DNA of 64,000 nt, from NCBI RefSeq assembly GCF_007860185.1, contig NZ_SJPY01000004.1, forward strand, positions 62,001 to 126,000, in the 5' to 3' direction. The position numbers and the translations under genes are program-made. This DNA comes from Novipirellula aureliae (GTDB taxonomy: Bacteria; Planctomycetota; Planctomycetia; Pirellulales; Pirellulaceae). A model generated the notes under the pieces. It did no database searches. It had not been told where the DNA came from and saw only the letters and a list, made by a program, of their open reading frames with translations. This document shows, one piece after another, positions 25,319-34,675 of the stretch; the stretch's first letter is position 1, and each line of letters opens with the position of its first letter.

Positions 25319-26809
25319 TTAGCCTGAGAGGACGAGATCTTGGAGCATGGAATAGCTGGTGGGCATTTTTAGCACGCCTTTGAAAGGGGCGTAATCGCTT
25401 GCATCTTTGCGGTCACAGACGACGTATACCCTCGATTCCAAACCGGTCCCGACCATTGATAACAACGCCTTACTTTTGATACCCACGCTGTTGACGAGAA
25501 CCGTGTTGCGTGCCGAGGCGGGGTTCGAGCAAGGATTCAGGACGACGTTCATCGAAGATAGAATTTTAGCCAGGAAGTCAAAACGCATCGACCCAGGAAC
25601 GTAATAGTCGAGAGTTTGTGCCTGATGCACACGATTGGAATGTCGCGTGGGGGTGATCGCGGCGGTGCTCCCCGGCGCGAAAGGCTCTATCCCGCCCAGG
25701 TTACGTGTGATCTGTTCAATCACTTTGGATATGGACAGCAATTCTAAACGTTCAAGCAGTTCATGAGATGGGATTTCAATGAGATTCGAGGGTTCCCAAG
25801 TCTTGATGGAAATACGTCCAATGAGGCCAGCGAGCTTGATCAGCTCTACCTGAGTTCGCAGCGGGTTTGCCAGACGCGTGACCGTTTCATAGTCGTCGTT
25901 GACATATCGGAGTGGTCCATACAAAGTCGCCGGAATGCCCCAAGCATGAAGTAGGTCAGCCAAAACGTTCTGGTCGCATTGAGGCGATATCAGTTCATGT
26001 AGCGTTGCGCATAGCAGCAGTCCATCCGACACGTTCCCATGACCACCCTGTGCGATGAGTAACTCCATCGCGAATCTGGCGGCAAGGCAGCGATGTCGGA
26101 CGGATGACAGATCCATCGAGAAGGACTCTTTCGAGGTAATCGTGTCAATCACGTTGGTAGCCAGTGCAAGTTGACCGATTCGTTTTTGACCGATTTGTGT
26201 GATCGCCCGTTCTAAATCCGTAATCAGCGTGCGATTCGGATTGTAGAATGGACTGTTGGCAAGCTGTAATACCTCTGCCGCCAACCCTTCATTCGGTGTG
26301 ACGACACGAGCAAGATCGTCGGCATCGGTTTCCGCTAACGTGGTCATGCGGAAAATCGCAAGTCCGTCATCGACAATACGAGTTGCAACAGGTGCAGCTT
26401 TTTCCTTGACCGGCGGTTGATCGGCATCGTCGTTGCTTGATCGTCCAATGAGTGACCTCACCTTCGCAGCCAACGCGGGATACTCGACAGGCTTAAACAT
26501 CACATCGTCCACGCCATGCCGAATCAGGTCCTTTACCAGTCGCGGTTCCAAAACGGCGGTCAAGACGACAATTCGCGGAGCTTGTTCGCGCTGGAGCAAC
26601 TCGATAGCCAATGCATGCCCATTCTTGTTCGGCATTCGCAAATCGGTAATGACGACGTCATAGCGAGTGCACTCGGCCATGGCGAGCGCTTCATTTCCAT
26701 CGGCGGCGCTGTCACATTCGAATCCCACTTGCGACAACGCGCGCATCGTTAGATTGCGCACGAGAACTTCGTCGTCCGCAACCAACGCTTTCGGTTTCGA
26801 ATCAGTCAT
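25319..26809 (-). CDS. Response regulator with HDOD output domain
   Basis: A 496-residue protein. Residues 5-125 are a receiver domain: acidic pair Asp12-Asp13 (LVADDEV), phospho-acceptor Asp56 (VVITDLRMPN), Thr of LTAVLEP and Lys of MFKPVEYP. A linker leads to an HDOD domain over about 150-350, with FRMTTLAETDADDLARVVTP, AAEVLQLANSPFYNPNRTLI and the ITDLERAITQIGQKRI helix typical of this family, which is related to HD phosphohydrolases but usually lacks the metal residues. The C-terminal 110 residues form a further domain (MRFDFLAKILSSMNVVLNPC). The ATG at 26809 follows the hybrid-kinase stop by four bases, so the two are one transcript. It may be the final target of a phosphorelay that controls gene expression or motility. 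That last step is inference. Confidence 0.85.
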   Translation of the reverse strand: MTDSKPKALVADDEVLVRNLTMRALSQVGFECDSAADGNEALAMAECTRYDVVITDLRMPNKNGHALAIELLQREQAPRIVVLTAVLEPRLVKDLIRHGVDDVMFKPVEYPALAAKVRSLIGRSSNDDADQPPVKEKAAPVATRIVDDGLAIFRMTTLAETDADDLARVVTPNEGLAAEVLQLANSPFYNPNRTLITDLERAITQIGQKRIGQLALATNVIDTITSKESFSMDLSSVRHRCLAARFAMELLIAQGGHGNVSDGLLLCATLHELISPQCDQNVLADLLHAWGIPATLYGPLRYVNDDYETVTRLANPLRTQVELIKLAGLIGRISIKTWEPSNLIEIPSHELLERLELLSISKVIEQITRNLGGIEPFAPGSTAAITPTRHSNRVHQAQTLDYYVPGSMRFDFLAKILSSMNVVLNPCSNPASARNTVLVNSVGIKSKALLSMVGTGLESRVYVVCDRKDASDYAPFKGVLKMPTSYSMLQDLVLSG

Positions 26810-26813
26810 TCTG

Positions 26814-28178
26814 TCACCCCTGGGCCTGCAAAAGGGCTTGGGGGTACTGGCCGCAATCAGCGGTTTCGGAGGGTTGCACTGCGACCGGAAGGTATATCCG
26901 AAAGGTAGAGCCCTTGCCTTCGATGCTTTGGACGGTGACCGCTCCCTCATGATCTTGAGCTGCAGCAAACACCATGGCAAGTCCCAAGCCGGTTCCCTTA
27001 CCGACCTCTTTTGTTGTAAAGAACGGATCGAAGATTCGGTCGGCAAGATCCGTTGGTATTCCGCATCCGGTGTCGGTAATGGCAATGACCGAGTAACGTC
27101 CATCGTGAAAACTCAGGTCGTCTGCCATAGCCGTTCCCGTCTGCAAATCGGACGGTTCCTCCACCTCGGTCGTAATGGTCAATCGTCCCCCATCTGGCAT
27201 TGCATCACGCGCGTTGATGCACAGATTCAGTATCGCTTGTGAGATGGCCTCTCGATTGGCTAGCACGTTCGCATCCGTCTCTCCGAGATTGACTTCCATC
27301 TCAATCTGGCTCTCCAACAACGGCCGCAACAGGTTCAGCGTGCCGGTGACGATCTCGTTTGTTGGTTGAAATGATTTCTCCGTCGATTCGTTGCGGCTAA
27401 AACGAAGCAGTTGTCCCGTGATCTCAGTGGCTTGGTTTGCCGCGTTCATCACATTGCGAAGATCCTCGTGCAGCAGTCGATCCGTCGGCCGATCATCCAT
27501 GGCGAATCGAGTGTACCCGCTGATGATCTGCAGCAAATTATTGAATTCATGGGCGACACCTCCTGCTAAAGAACCGATCGCTTCGAGTTTTTGTTTTTGT
27601 CGCAGCGACGTCTCGGCCAGCAGCAGTTGGCTCGTCCTCTCGTCGACGAGTCGTTCGAGTTCTACCGTTGACAAGCATGCTTGCCGGGAGAGGTTCCATT
27701 TCTCGGTTAACGCAATCGCCAGTTGGCAAACCTCGGCGTTGTCAAAAGGTTTCTTGAGGATCAACAAACGATCGGTGTAACCAAGTCGACGACAAATGTC
27801 GGACCACGAGTTGTCGGAATATGCCGTGCAAATGACGATCTGAAGATCGGGATCGGCATGACGTAGATGTTCAATCGTCGTCAATCCATCCCACCCTGGT
27901 GGCATTCGCATATCGACAAACGCCACGGCATAGGGACGGTTGTTTGCGATCGCGGCAACGACTTTGTCGAGTCCTTCACGACCTTGGTGCGCACTGTCAA
28001 GTTCGACGTTCAATTTTGGGGATGTGTCCTCCGCCGCACCAAAGAATGCCGTTTCAGCGTTCTTTAGGTCTGCTCCAGAATCGTCCGAGACGAGGATCTT
28101 ACGGAAGTCTTCGTGAATCGCCAGATTGTCGTCGATGATCAGAATGCGACGATTGGTTTCGCTCTCTATACTTTGCAC
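26814..28178 (-). CDS. Hybrid receiver-histidine kinase
   Basis: A 454-residue soluble protein starting at GTG 28178, overlapping the stop of the PAS kinase by 13 bases. Residues about 10-155 are an N-terminal receiver with Asp16-Asp17 (ILIIDDN), phospho-acceptor Asp89 ([13 protein letters not shown]) and Lys of LKKPFDNA. A coiled linker follows, then the dimerisation/phosphotransfer helix with His210 ([20 protein letters not shown]) and the HATPase domain with the N box ([15 protein letters not shown]), G1 (ITDTGCGIP) and G2 ([13 protein letters not shown]). No membrane helix is present, so its input is probably phosphate from another kinase or a direct protein contact. This layout (receiver before kinase) allows feedback through a relay. 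Confidence 0.88.
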   Translation of the reverse strand: MQSIESETNRRILIIDDNLAIHEDFRKILVSDDSGADLKNAETAFFGAAEDTSPKLNVELDSAHQGREGLDKVVAAIANNRPYAVAFVDMRMPPGWDGLTTIEHLRHADPDLQIVICTAYSDNSWSDICRRLGYTDRLLILKKPFDNAEVCQLAIALTEKWNLSRQACLSTVELERLVDERTSQLLLAETSLRQKQKLEAIGSLAGGVAHEFNNLLQIISGYTRFAMDDRPTDRLLHEDLRNVMNAANQATEITGQLLRFSRNESTEKSFQPTNEIVTGTLNLLRPLLESQIEMEVNLGETDANVLANREAISQAILNLCINARDAMPDGGRLTITTEVEEPSDLQTGTAMADDLSFHDGRYSVIAITDTGCGIPTDLADRIFDPFFTTKEVGKGTGLGLAMVFAAAQDHEGAVTVQSIEGKGSTFRIYLPVAVQPSETADCGQYPQALLQAQG

Positions 28179-30184
28179 AATGATTCTCGTTGGAAGGGAA
28201 GTTGCAGAGTGAATGTCGCCCCTTGCCCGGGACCATCGCTTTGGACGGATAAGGAACCGCCTAACTTTTGCGCTGCTAGAGCGCTCGTGTGTAAACCAAA
28301 TCCGTGACCGTCCTTCTTGGTTGTGAAACCATTGGCAAAAACCTTCGATAAATTCTCCTTCGGAATCCCAACTCCATTGTCTTGCACGGAAACATACACA
28401 CGCGTTTCGTCGGTGGTAATTCTCAATATCGTTTCTTTGTCGGTCCGATCCGTCTCGCATAGGGCTGCCTTGGCATTGCTAATTAGATTGACAAGGATTT
28501 GCAGCACTTGATGCTTATCGGTGACGATTGGTGGGATGTCGTTGAACTCGCATGCCACGTCCACGTTGTGCCGCATCATTGTGGTATCGTTTAGCTTGAG
28601 TGCGTCCTTTGCCAGAGTGACTAGGTCCACCGCCTGCATGTTGCCTAGCGGTTTGGCGTAGACTTGCTGCATACTGACGATCTCTTTGACATGTTCAATG
28701 TTCTTAACAAGCGAGCGAAGTTCTTCAAGCTGCATGTCACGCTGTTGCGACAAATTGGTGGCTAACTCCTTAAGAAATCGAGGGAACGATTTGCCTCGCT
28801 CATCCGTGGTCAGAAACGCTGCGAGATCCTCTTGATGCTCGGAGATGACGTCGGATGCTTTGACGAGGCTCGACACACAGCTGTTTTCGAGTTTTTCTGT
28901 CACAAACGTCGCCGATACATTGACGCTATTGAGCACATTGCCAACGTTGTGCAACACACCGGTGGCGACTTCCGCCATGCCGGCTTGCCGGCATGTGTCG
29001 ACCAGTTCACCATGCAATCGTGATAGATCTTCTTCGTCTTGTTTGCGCTGTGTAATGTCTTCCTTCACGCTGACGAAGTGGGTGATTTTTCCAGCGTCGT
29101 TGGAAATCGGAGAAATGGAAGCCGACTCCCAAAACAGCTCACCGTTTTGTTTGCGATTCAGTATCTCACCACGCCACTCCTGGCCCGACAGCAAGGTCTT
29201 CCAAAGGTCTTTGTGGAACTCAGGCGCCATTTTACCAGAATTCAATATCCGAACATCTTTACCGAGTACTTCAACACGTTCATACCCGGTGAGCTGTGTG
29301 AATTTCGGGTTAACGTATTCAATGCAACCGACGCTGTCGGTAATGACCACGGTCGCCGGACAGTGTTCGATGGCTTGGTAGAGTTTTCGTAGTTGGCCTT
29401 CCGTTCGCTTGCGATCGACGATGCTATGAAATGTCAGTGTCAGAATTCGTTTGCCCCTTTCGCTTTCACCTTCTACCATTCCGAGTTCGATTGGGAATTC
29501 ATACCCCGTTGCGTGCATGGCGTTTATTTCGGTCAAACGGTTGAGACGGTTCGATTCTCCGGTCTCAAGATATTTCTTCAGCTCCGAGTAAAGTTGTTGA
29601 CGCTGTCGCTGCGGAACGGTGTACTCGATGAGATCCCGACCGATAACCTCCGCACGGCGATATCCGAAAACCTGCTCCGCTGCATGGTTGAACTCAACGA
29701 TCTTTCCATCCTGGTCAATGCCCACGATACAATGGATCGGCGATTCAAAGATTGTCTGCATGATCAGAGAGGCGTAACCCTTCGGTTTCCGCCTCGGCGC
29801 GATGCCCCCGACGAAAAAAAGAGCCGACGTGGCACCGGCAAGCAATAGTGAGCCAGCGATCAAGATTATTCCGAGCGGCGTGTTCATCGGTATCCCACGA
29901 TGCCAGATCAGCACCATGCTAATCTGGGTTAGCCCCATGATTGTCAAAATGGCTGGTAGCTCGCTACTTAGCGAAAGCCACTGACTCAACCTGTATCTCT
30001 CGCTTTTCATTTTGAATGCCCCCATCAAAACGCTGCTAAACATGAATATCGCGGTTATAATGGCCCCATTTGACAGATCAATGACTTGCGTTGTCGATGC
30101 CGATTGGGATAGCTGTACCATTCCACTTGCCTGAACAAGTCTTGAACAGGAATTGGCTCCAGGGCGGCAAGTATTCGGAAACAT
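28166..30184 (-). CDS. Membrane PAS-PAS histidine kinase
   Basis: A protein of about 672 residues. The N-terminus holds three or so membrane helices ([57 protein letters not shown]). Two PAS domains follow ([40 protein letters not shown]), then the phosphotransfer helix [20 protein letters not shown] with its HN motif, and an HATPase domain with [19 protein letters not shown] and [18 protein letters not shown]. It is the first gene of a three-gene operon with the hybrid kinase and the receiver-HDOD protein. The start is unsure: ATG 30184 has AGGG eight bases upstream but lies in a hairpin, ATG 30121 and GTG 30250 are in frame. The signal it senses is unknown. Confidence 0.85.
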   Translation of the reverse strand: MFPNTCRPGANSCSRLVQASGMVQLSQSASTTQVIDLSNGAIITAIFMFSSVLMGAFKMKSERYRLSQWLSLSSELPAILTIMGLTQISMVLIWHRGIPMNTPLGIILIAGSLLLAGATSALFFVGGIAPRRKPKGYASLIMQTIFESPIHCIVGIDQDGKIVEFNHAAEQVFGYRRAEVIGRDLIEYTVPQRQRQQLYSELKKYLETGESNRLNRLTEINAMHATGYEFPIELGMVEGESERGKRILTLTFHSIVDRKRTEGQLRKLYQAIEHCPATVVITDSVGCIEYVNPKFTQLTGYERVEVLGKDVRILNSGKMAPEFHKDLWKTLLSGQEWRGEILNRKQNGELFWESASISPISNDAGKITHFVSVKEDITQRKQDEEDLSRLHGELVDTCRQAGMAEVATGVLHNVGNVLNSVNVSATFVTEKLENSCVSSLVKASDVISEHQEDLAAFLTTDERGKSFPRFLKELATNLSQQRDMQLEELRSLVKNIEHVKEIVSMQQVYAKPLGNMQAVDLVTLAKDALKLNDTTMMRHNVDVACEFNDIPPIVTDKHQVLQILVNLISNAKAALCETDRTDKETILRITTDETRVYVSVQDNGVGIPKENLSKVFANGFTTKKDGHGFGLHTSALAAQKLGGSLSVQSDGPGQGATFTLQLPFQRESLCKV

Positions 30185-30199
30185 AGGGTTTTCCCTATG
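30182..30199. promoter_or_regulatory. Hairpin enclosing the proposed kinase start codon
   Basis: CATAGGG and CCCTATG pair perfectly across TTTT. On the minus strand the right arm contains the ATG proposed for the PAS kinase and the left arm its AGGG ribosome-binding site. Such a structure could hide the initiation site. It is also possible that the true start is further in, at 30121. Confidence 0.35.
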
Positions 30200-30375
30200 G
30201 CTGTTTCGACTACGCCTGTCGATATTGAAGACGACACGGAAGTGGCCCACATCCTTTCAATGCCATTGAATAAACAACCAGCCATTGAATAAACAACCAC
30301 CTCCTTCATCATTCTCTTGAGCCCCAAACTTGGTGAACATAGGATAATCGATAGCCTCCAATCAGAGCCGCGACC

Positions 30376-31014
30376 ATGCTTCAGCCTGCCGTGTTCCTCG
30401 TCGAGAAGGATCCGACGTTACGTCGTTCGCTCGTTCGCATGCTGAAGTGTGGGGGCTATACCGTCGAAGCATTTGCAGCGCCGAGCAAATTTTTGGCGGA
30501 GTTTGATGCCGCTAGGCCTGGATGCTTGGTTCTCGCTCATTGTTTCTCGGATATGAGCGGCTTGGAGTTCTACAAGCGACTTGTGGAGAAGGGGTGTCGA
30601 CTTCCGTATCTGATCACCATTGCGGCGGATTGTGAATTGTCGGTCGCGATCGACGCGATGAAAAATGGGGCGTTGGACGTCATGGAACACCCGCTCGATC
30701 GCGATGCTTTTCTTGATCAGGTATGGCAAGCGATTGGTTTGGACGAGGAACGCCGCCGCCAGCAATTTGATGACGAGACGTTTCAAGACAGGCTGAGCAA
30801 GCTATCAAGGCGAGAGCGAGAAGTGATGGATTTGGTCATCGCGGGCAGGCTAACGAAACAAATCGCCCGACAATTGGATATTAGCCCCAAGACGGTCGAA
30901 GCCCACCGAAGTCACATTATCAAGAAGATGCAGGTCAAATCCCTGGTTGACTTGGTGCGTGTGGTTACCGAGCATCGGCCAGTCATCCGACGCGAAGGGC
31001 GTCACAAAAGATAA
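30376..31014 (+). CDS. FixJ/LuxR-like regulator with degenerate receiver
   Basis: A 212-residue protein with the order of FixJ regulators: receiver at 4-120 and LuxR-type helix-turn-helix at about 145-205 (LSKLSRREREVMDLVIAGRL, TKQIARQLDISPKTVEAHRS, HIIKKMQVKSLVDLVRV). The receiver, however, lacks the usual phospho-acceptor: position 54 is Ala (CLVLAHCFSDMSGLE) where FixJ has Asp, and position 105 is His (MEHPLD) where Lys is normal; the acidic pocket is reduced to Glu10 and Asp12. Thr81 is kept. So control by phosphorylation at that site is unlikely. It is divergent from the kinase operon, with about 190 bp between. The DNA-binding half appears intact and should bind a promoter, perhaps its own or that of the kinases. 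Confidence 0.88.
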   Translation: MLQPAVFLVEKDPTLRRSLVRMLKCGGYTVEAFAAPSKFLAEFDAARPGCLVLAHCFSDMSGLEFYKRLVEKGCRLPYLITIAADCELSVAIDAMKNGALDVMEHPLDRDAFLDQVWQAIGLDEERRRQQFDDETFQDRLSKLSRREREVMDLVIAGRLTKQIARQLDISPKTVEAHRSHIIKKMQVKSLVDLVRVVTEHRPVIRREGRHKR

Positions 31015-31264
31015 CTTCCGTAATCGTTCATCGATTAAAACAACCGGTGGGGCGGCTCGGTCTTGCCGCGATAGAAGGAGACGGCTATTGCAGGGACTGT
31101 GTTTTGACGCCCTAAGGATCTGATAAGTTACACGGCGTACCCTTCCAGCCACAGCGGGACGCCGACGATGAAGACGTTGAGTTTGAGCAGCGATGCGCAG
31201 GCAAAATCCGACCTGTCTAGGGGAGATCGCAAGAAACATCGCCACCGGAAACGATATGCGGCCG

Positions 31265-32458
31265 CTATGTCGTGTACTTGGTATTGAACTGAACATAATC
31301 GGTGGTCAAATCGCTCGACCAATAGGTCACCTTTCCGTTGCCCTCGCCGACACCTAGTTCGATTTCGACTTCGCGATTGGATTTCATCCGATCGCCGATC
31401 GCGGCTGCATCGAATGGTAACGGCGTACCGTTACGGTAGATCGCTTCTCCCGCAATCTTCAAGCTCATTTTCTCAGGATCGATGGCTTCTCCTGCATACC
31501 CTGCAGCGGAAACGATACGCCCCCAATTCGGGTCGCATCCGGCGATCGCGGTTTTCACAAGTGGGCTGGCCGCGACGGTTTTTGCGATTTTTTCGGCTGC
31601 ATCATCATCTTCCGCCCCGAAGACATGAAGTTGCATCACACGGCTCGCTCCCTCGCCGTCGATCACCAACTGTTTCGCCAAATGGATGGCTAGCTCCGTG
31701 AGCTCCCTCTCGAAGAGACAAATGGATTCGCCTGATAATGGTGTTCCATTTCCATTGGCCAGCAGCAAAAGTGTATCGTTCGTACTGGTGTGCCCATCGA
31801 CACTGACGCGGTTGAAGCTGACGTTTGCGGTTCGCGTGAGCATTCCTTGTGCCTCATCAGGATCGATTGTGGCGTCGGTACAGATGACGGACAACATGGT
31901 CGCCATGTTTGGCGCGATCATGCCAGCGCCCTTTGCCATTGCCGCGATTCGGATCGTTTCCCCGTCGAGTGTGATTTCTCGCGTTTCCATTTTTCGCCCT
32001 TTATCCGTCGTCGTGATCGCATCCGCGGCGGCAAGAAAGGCTGTTTCACCAGCCGCCAATTTGGCAGATGCTTGATCGATTCCCGCACTCACCTTTGCCA
32101 TCGGCAACGCTTGTCCGATGACGCCCGTGCTCATAACCAGCACGTCCGATTCGTCGCATCCAATTCGCTCGGCGACCTGTTCACACATCGCTTTGGCGTC
32201 GCTCATACCTTGTTCGCCAGTACATGCATTCGCATTGCCGCTATTGGTAATGACGGCCCGCACGGTAGAGGAGGGGGTTCGTGTACGAGACAAAACGACG
32301 GGTGCGGCAACAACTTGATTCGTCGTGTATACTCCCACTGCAACCGCTCGTTGGTCCGAAACGATCAGTGACACGTCCGGCTTTCCGCTTGCTTTGATGC
32401 CAGCAGCAACGCCCGCGAAACGGAAACCTTTGGGAAGAACCAGCGGTGACTTGGACAT
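31265..32458 (-). CDS. argJ: ArgJ, ornithine/glutamate N-acetyltransferase
   Basis: A 397-residue enzyme of arginine synthesis that moves acetyl from N-acetylornithine to glutamate, and in bifunctional forms also uses acetyl-CoA. The self-cleavage site is clear: KGAGMIAPNMATML at 176-189, with Thr187 expected to become the N-terminal nucleophile of the beta chain after cleavage between Ala186 and Thr187. Other family marks are YTTNQVVAAPV near 44-54, VITNSGNANACTGEQG near 69-84, SVDGHTSTNDTLLLLANG, and the C-terminal AGCDPNWGRIVSAAGYAG. Length is normal. It stands alone, divergent from the ABC transporter genes. The presence of both activities cannot be told from sequence. Confidence 0.95.
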   Translation of the reverse strand: MSKSPLVLPKGFRFAGVAAGIKASGKPDVSLIVSDQRAVAVGVYTTNQVVAAPVVLSRTRTPSSTVRAVITNSGNANACTGEQGMSDAKAMCEQVAERIGCDESDVLVMSTGVIGQALPMAKVSAGIDQASAKLAAGETAFLAAADAITTTDKGRKMETREITLDGETIRIAAMAKGAGMIAPNMATMLSVICTDATIDPDEAQGMLTRTANVSFNRVSVDGHTSTNDTLLLLANGNGTPLSGESICLFERELTELAIHLAKQLVIDGEGASRVMQLHVFGAEDDDAAEKIAKTVAASPLVKTAIAGCDPNWGRIVSAAGYAGEAIDPEKMSLKIAGEAIYRNGTPLPFDAAAIGDRMKSNREVEIELGVGEGNGKVTYWSSDLTTDYVQFNTKYTT

Positions 32459-32573
32459 GAATAGCGTTCCCTAAAATCACAAATTTGATGAACCAACAAA
32501 CGAAATGGACAAGCCGAAACCATAAAGTGCTTCTTGATTCACAGCAAGCGACCTAACCTCTGAGTAATTACGA

Positions 32574-33542
32574 TTGAATTCAAAATTGTCTGTCCAAATT
32601 GACGCCGTACCTGTATTGTCATGCAATGGATTGTCCAAACGCTATGGTGACTTTTCTGCACTGTCCGATTGTTCGGTTCGGGTTGATCGCGGCGACGTGT
32701 ATGGATTGCTCGGGCCCAACGGTGCCGGAAAAACCACCTTGATTCGGATTCTCCTTGGCTTTTTGCATCCTACCGGTGGCGATTGTCGGGTGCTCGGCAT
32801 CGACCCGGTTGCCGATAGCGTGGCGGTACGCCGACAAGTCGCCTACTTGCCCGGCGATGCTCGCTTACCGCGGCACATGAAAGGTGAAGGAGTCTTAAAA
32901 TTCTTTTCGGAAATGCATCCCTTCGGCGAACTCGATCGAAGCCGTCGCATCGCAGAACAATTGGAACTGAACACCAAGACGCGGGTCGCTTTTATGTCGA
33001 CTGGGATGCGGCAAAAGTTAGCGTTAGCAGTCGTCCTCGGGCCGCAGACGCCGTTTTTGATTCTCGATGAACCGACGGCAAACTTGGACCCAACCGTTCG
33101 TGCGACGGTGTTACGGTTGGTGATGGAAGCACGCGACCATGGGCGTACGGTGATGTTGTCGTCTCACGTTCTGAGCGAGATCGAAGATACTTGCAACCGT
33201 GTCGCTTTCCTGAGGAAGGGCCGTTTGGCTCATGAGTTAAAAATGAGCGAACTGTTCCAACGGCACCGTATGACCGCGCTGACCTCGGTTGCCGTCGACG
33301 TACCCGAAGCCCTCAATTCGCAGGTTTCGCTTCAAACCACTCGGCTTAGCGAGACGCAGTACCGAGTGCAAATCGACACGTCAGGCGATTTGGCTCCGAT
33401 TCTGACATGGGTCAACACCTTGCCACTGAGCCACGTTCGTTTTGAACCGTTCGGGTTGAGGACGATTTACGACAGCGTCCATACTGGGGAAATCTCTCAG
33501 GTGACAACGGCAGCATCCCCTGAACCAACGGTGGTGTTGTGA
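32574..33542 (+). CDS. ABC transporter ATP-binding protein
   Basis: A 322-residue ATPase of an ABC-2 type exporter. Walker A is [12 protein letters not shown] near 44-55, the Q/H region is lost to YLPGDARLPRHMKGE, the signature is MSTGMRQKLALAVV (a changed LSGGQ), Walker B is FLILDEPTANLDP, and the switch His is in LSSHVLSEIEDT. The C-terminal 80 residues form an extra beta domain. The start appears to be TTG 32574; no ATG or GTG lies in a better place. Its stop overlaps the permease ATG (TGATG), so the two are co-translated. The substrate is unknown; the following toroid/DUF362/SDR genes hint at a lipid or isoprenoid compound, which is only a guess. Confidence 0.88.
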   Translation: MNSKLSVQIDAVPVLSCNGLSKRYGDFSALSDCSVRVDRGDVYGLLGPNGAGKTTLIRILLGFLHPTGGDCRVLGIDPVADSVAVRRQVAYLPGDARLPRHMKGEGVLKFFSEMHPFGELDRSRRIAEQLELNTKTRVAFMSTGMRQKLALAVVLGPQTPFLILDEPTANLDPTVRATVLRLVMEARDHGRTVMLSSHVLSEIEDTCNRVAFLRKGRLAHELKMSELFQRHRMTALTSVAVDVPEALNSQVSLQTTRLSETQYRVQIDTSGDLAPILTWVNTLPLSHVRFEPFGLRTIYDSVHTGEISQVTTAASPEPTVVL

Positions 33543-34507
33543 TGCGGAACCGCTTCCTACTGCGAAAGTATATCGGCCAATCTTCGCTACTCTTCTTATC
33601 GTGTGGAGCGACACTGTTCGCGTTCTCGTGGATTCGCGTTTGGGTCGTCAGCCTTCTCGATATGGGCCAATTTCAAGCCATCTTGGAGCAATTTCGCGAA
33701 TTCGAAAAATTCGCCCCCATCGATTTTGATTCCTTGTTTACATACACCGGTCGCGTGGGAATGACGTTTGACGAGCCGATCGTCATTTTATGCATCGTGA
33801 TTTGGTGCATCGCACGTGGGAGCGATGTGGTGAGCGGAGAACTCGGGCGAGGGACACTCGAAATGGTCTTGGCACAACCGATAAGCCGTACACAACTGCT
33901 TTTGTCCCATGCAGCCATCTCCGTTCTTGGCTTAGCGTTGTTGTGCCTTTTGGTGTGGGCGGGTGTCGGTGCAGGCGTCTACGCCACCGAGGTCGAAGAA
34001 TCGGTTCCACCGCCGACGATACGAATCCCGTTCTTTGAAGTCGACATGCCGTTAACCATCGATAAGCCGGAGAAGCAGACGTTGAGATTACGGGATCGGG
34101 TTGACGTCCACCTGTACGCTGCTGCGACGTTCAATTTGTTCGCATTCGGTTTCTTCGTGCTAGGGGTTGCTAGCTTTTTCAGTAGTATCGATCGTTACCG
34201 ATGGCGAACCGTCGGTGCGACGGTGGCATTGTACATTTTGCAAATGGTGATGTATGGGCTGGGAAAAGCGGCCGAATCGCTCAATTATCTTTTGTCGATG
34301 ACTTTCTTTAGTTGCTATAAGCCACAAAAAATGGTCTTGGCTGCCAGCCAAGAAGGGTTGTCAGCACCTTGGTCGCTGACAAGTTCCTTTGATGACATGG
34401 CTCTATCGCCGCTAGCCTACCCGCTGATTTTGATATCGCTCGGGCTAATAAGCTACCTGCTAGCAACCGTCTGTTTCAACAAACGGGATTTGCCCGCTCC
34501 GTTGTAG
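33542..34507 (+). CDS. ABC-2 type transporter permease
   Basis: A 321-residue membrane protein, probably with six helices, partner of the preceding ATPase. Features are an N-terminal helix (LLFLSCGATLFAFSWIRVWV), then EPIVILCIVIWCIARGSDVV with the conserved SGELGRGTLEMVLAQPISRTQ cytosolic loop of ABC-2 permeases, LALLCLLVWAGVGAGVYA, FNLFAFGFFVLGVASFF, and a last pair near the C-terminus (LILISLGLISYLLATVCF). A loop of about 60 residues between helices 3 and 4 lies outside the membrane. ATG 33542 overlaps the upstream stop by one base. A GTG three bases earlier is also in frame but is less likely. Confidence 0.85.
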   Translation: MRNRFLLRKYIGQSSLLFLSCGATLFAFSWIRVWVVSLLDMGQFQAILEQFREFEKFAPIDFDSLFTYTGRVGMTFDEPIVILCIVIWCIARGSDVVSGELGRGTLEMVLAQPISRTQLLLSHAAISVLGLALLCLLVWAGVGAGVYATEVEESVPPPTIRIPFFEVDMPLTIDKPEKQTLRLRDRVDVHLYAAATFNLFAFGFFVLGVASFFSSIDRYRWRTVGATVALYILQMVMYGLGKAAESLNYLLSMTFFSCYKPQKMVLAASQEGLSAPWSLTSSFDDMALSPLAYPLILISLGLISYLLATVCFNKRDLPAPL

Positions 34508-34537
34508 CCATTGGTTGTCCCGGCCTAGGAAACAACC

Positions 34538-34572
34538 AACAACCGATGACCGACAACCGATGACCAACGACA
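34538..34572. repeat. Imperfect 15-bp direct repeat
   Basis: The sequence AACAACCGATGACCGACAAC followed by CGATGACCAACGAC shows two or three imperfect 15-bp repeats between the permease and the toroid protein gene. The rest of this 170-bp spacer holds nothing recognisable. Confidence 0.4.
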
Positions 34573-34675
34573 AACCCCCAACGTCTCTTGCATTTCACTC
34601 TCGGTCCTCGTAGGATCGACCCTCGATAAGGCAGTCTTCATCGTTGAAAATGATAGCTTACTTTTTGACTGCAAT

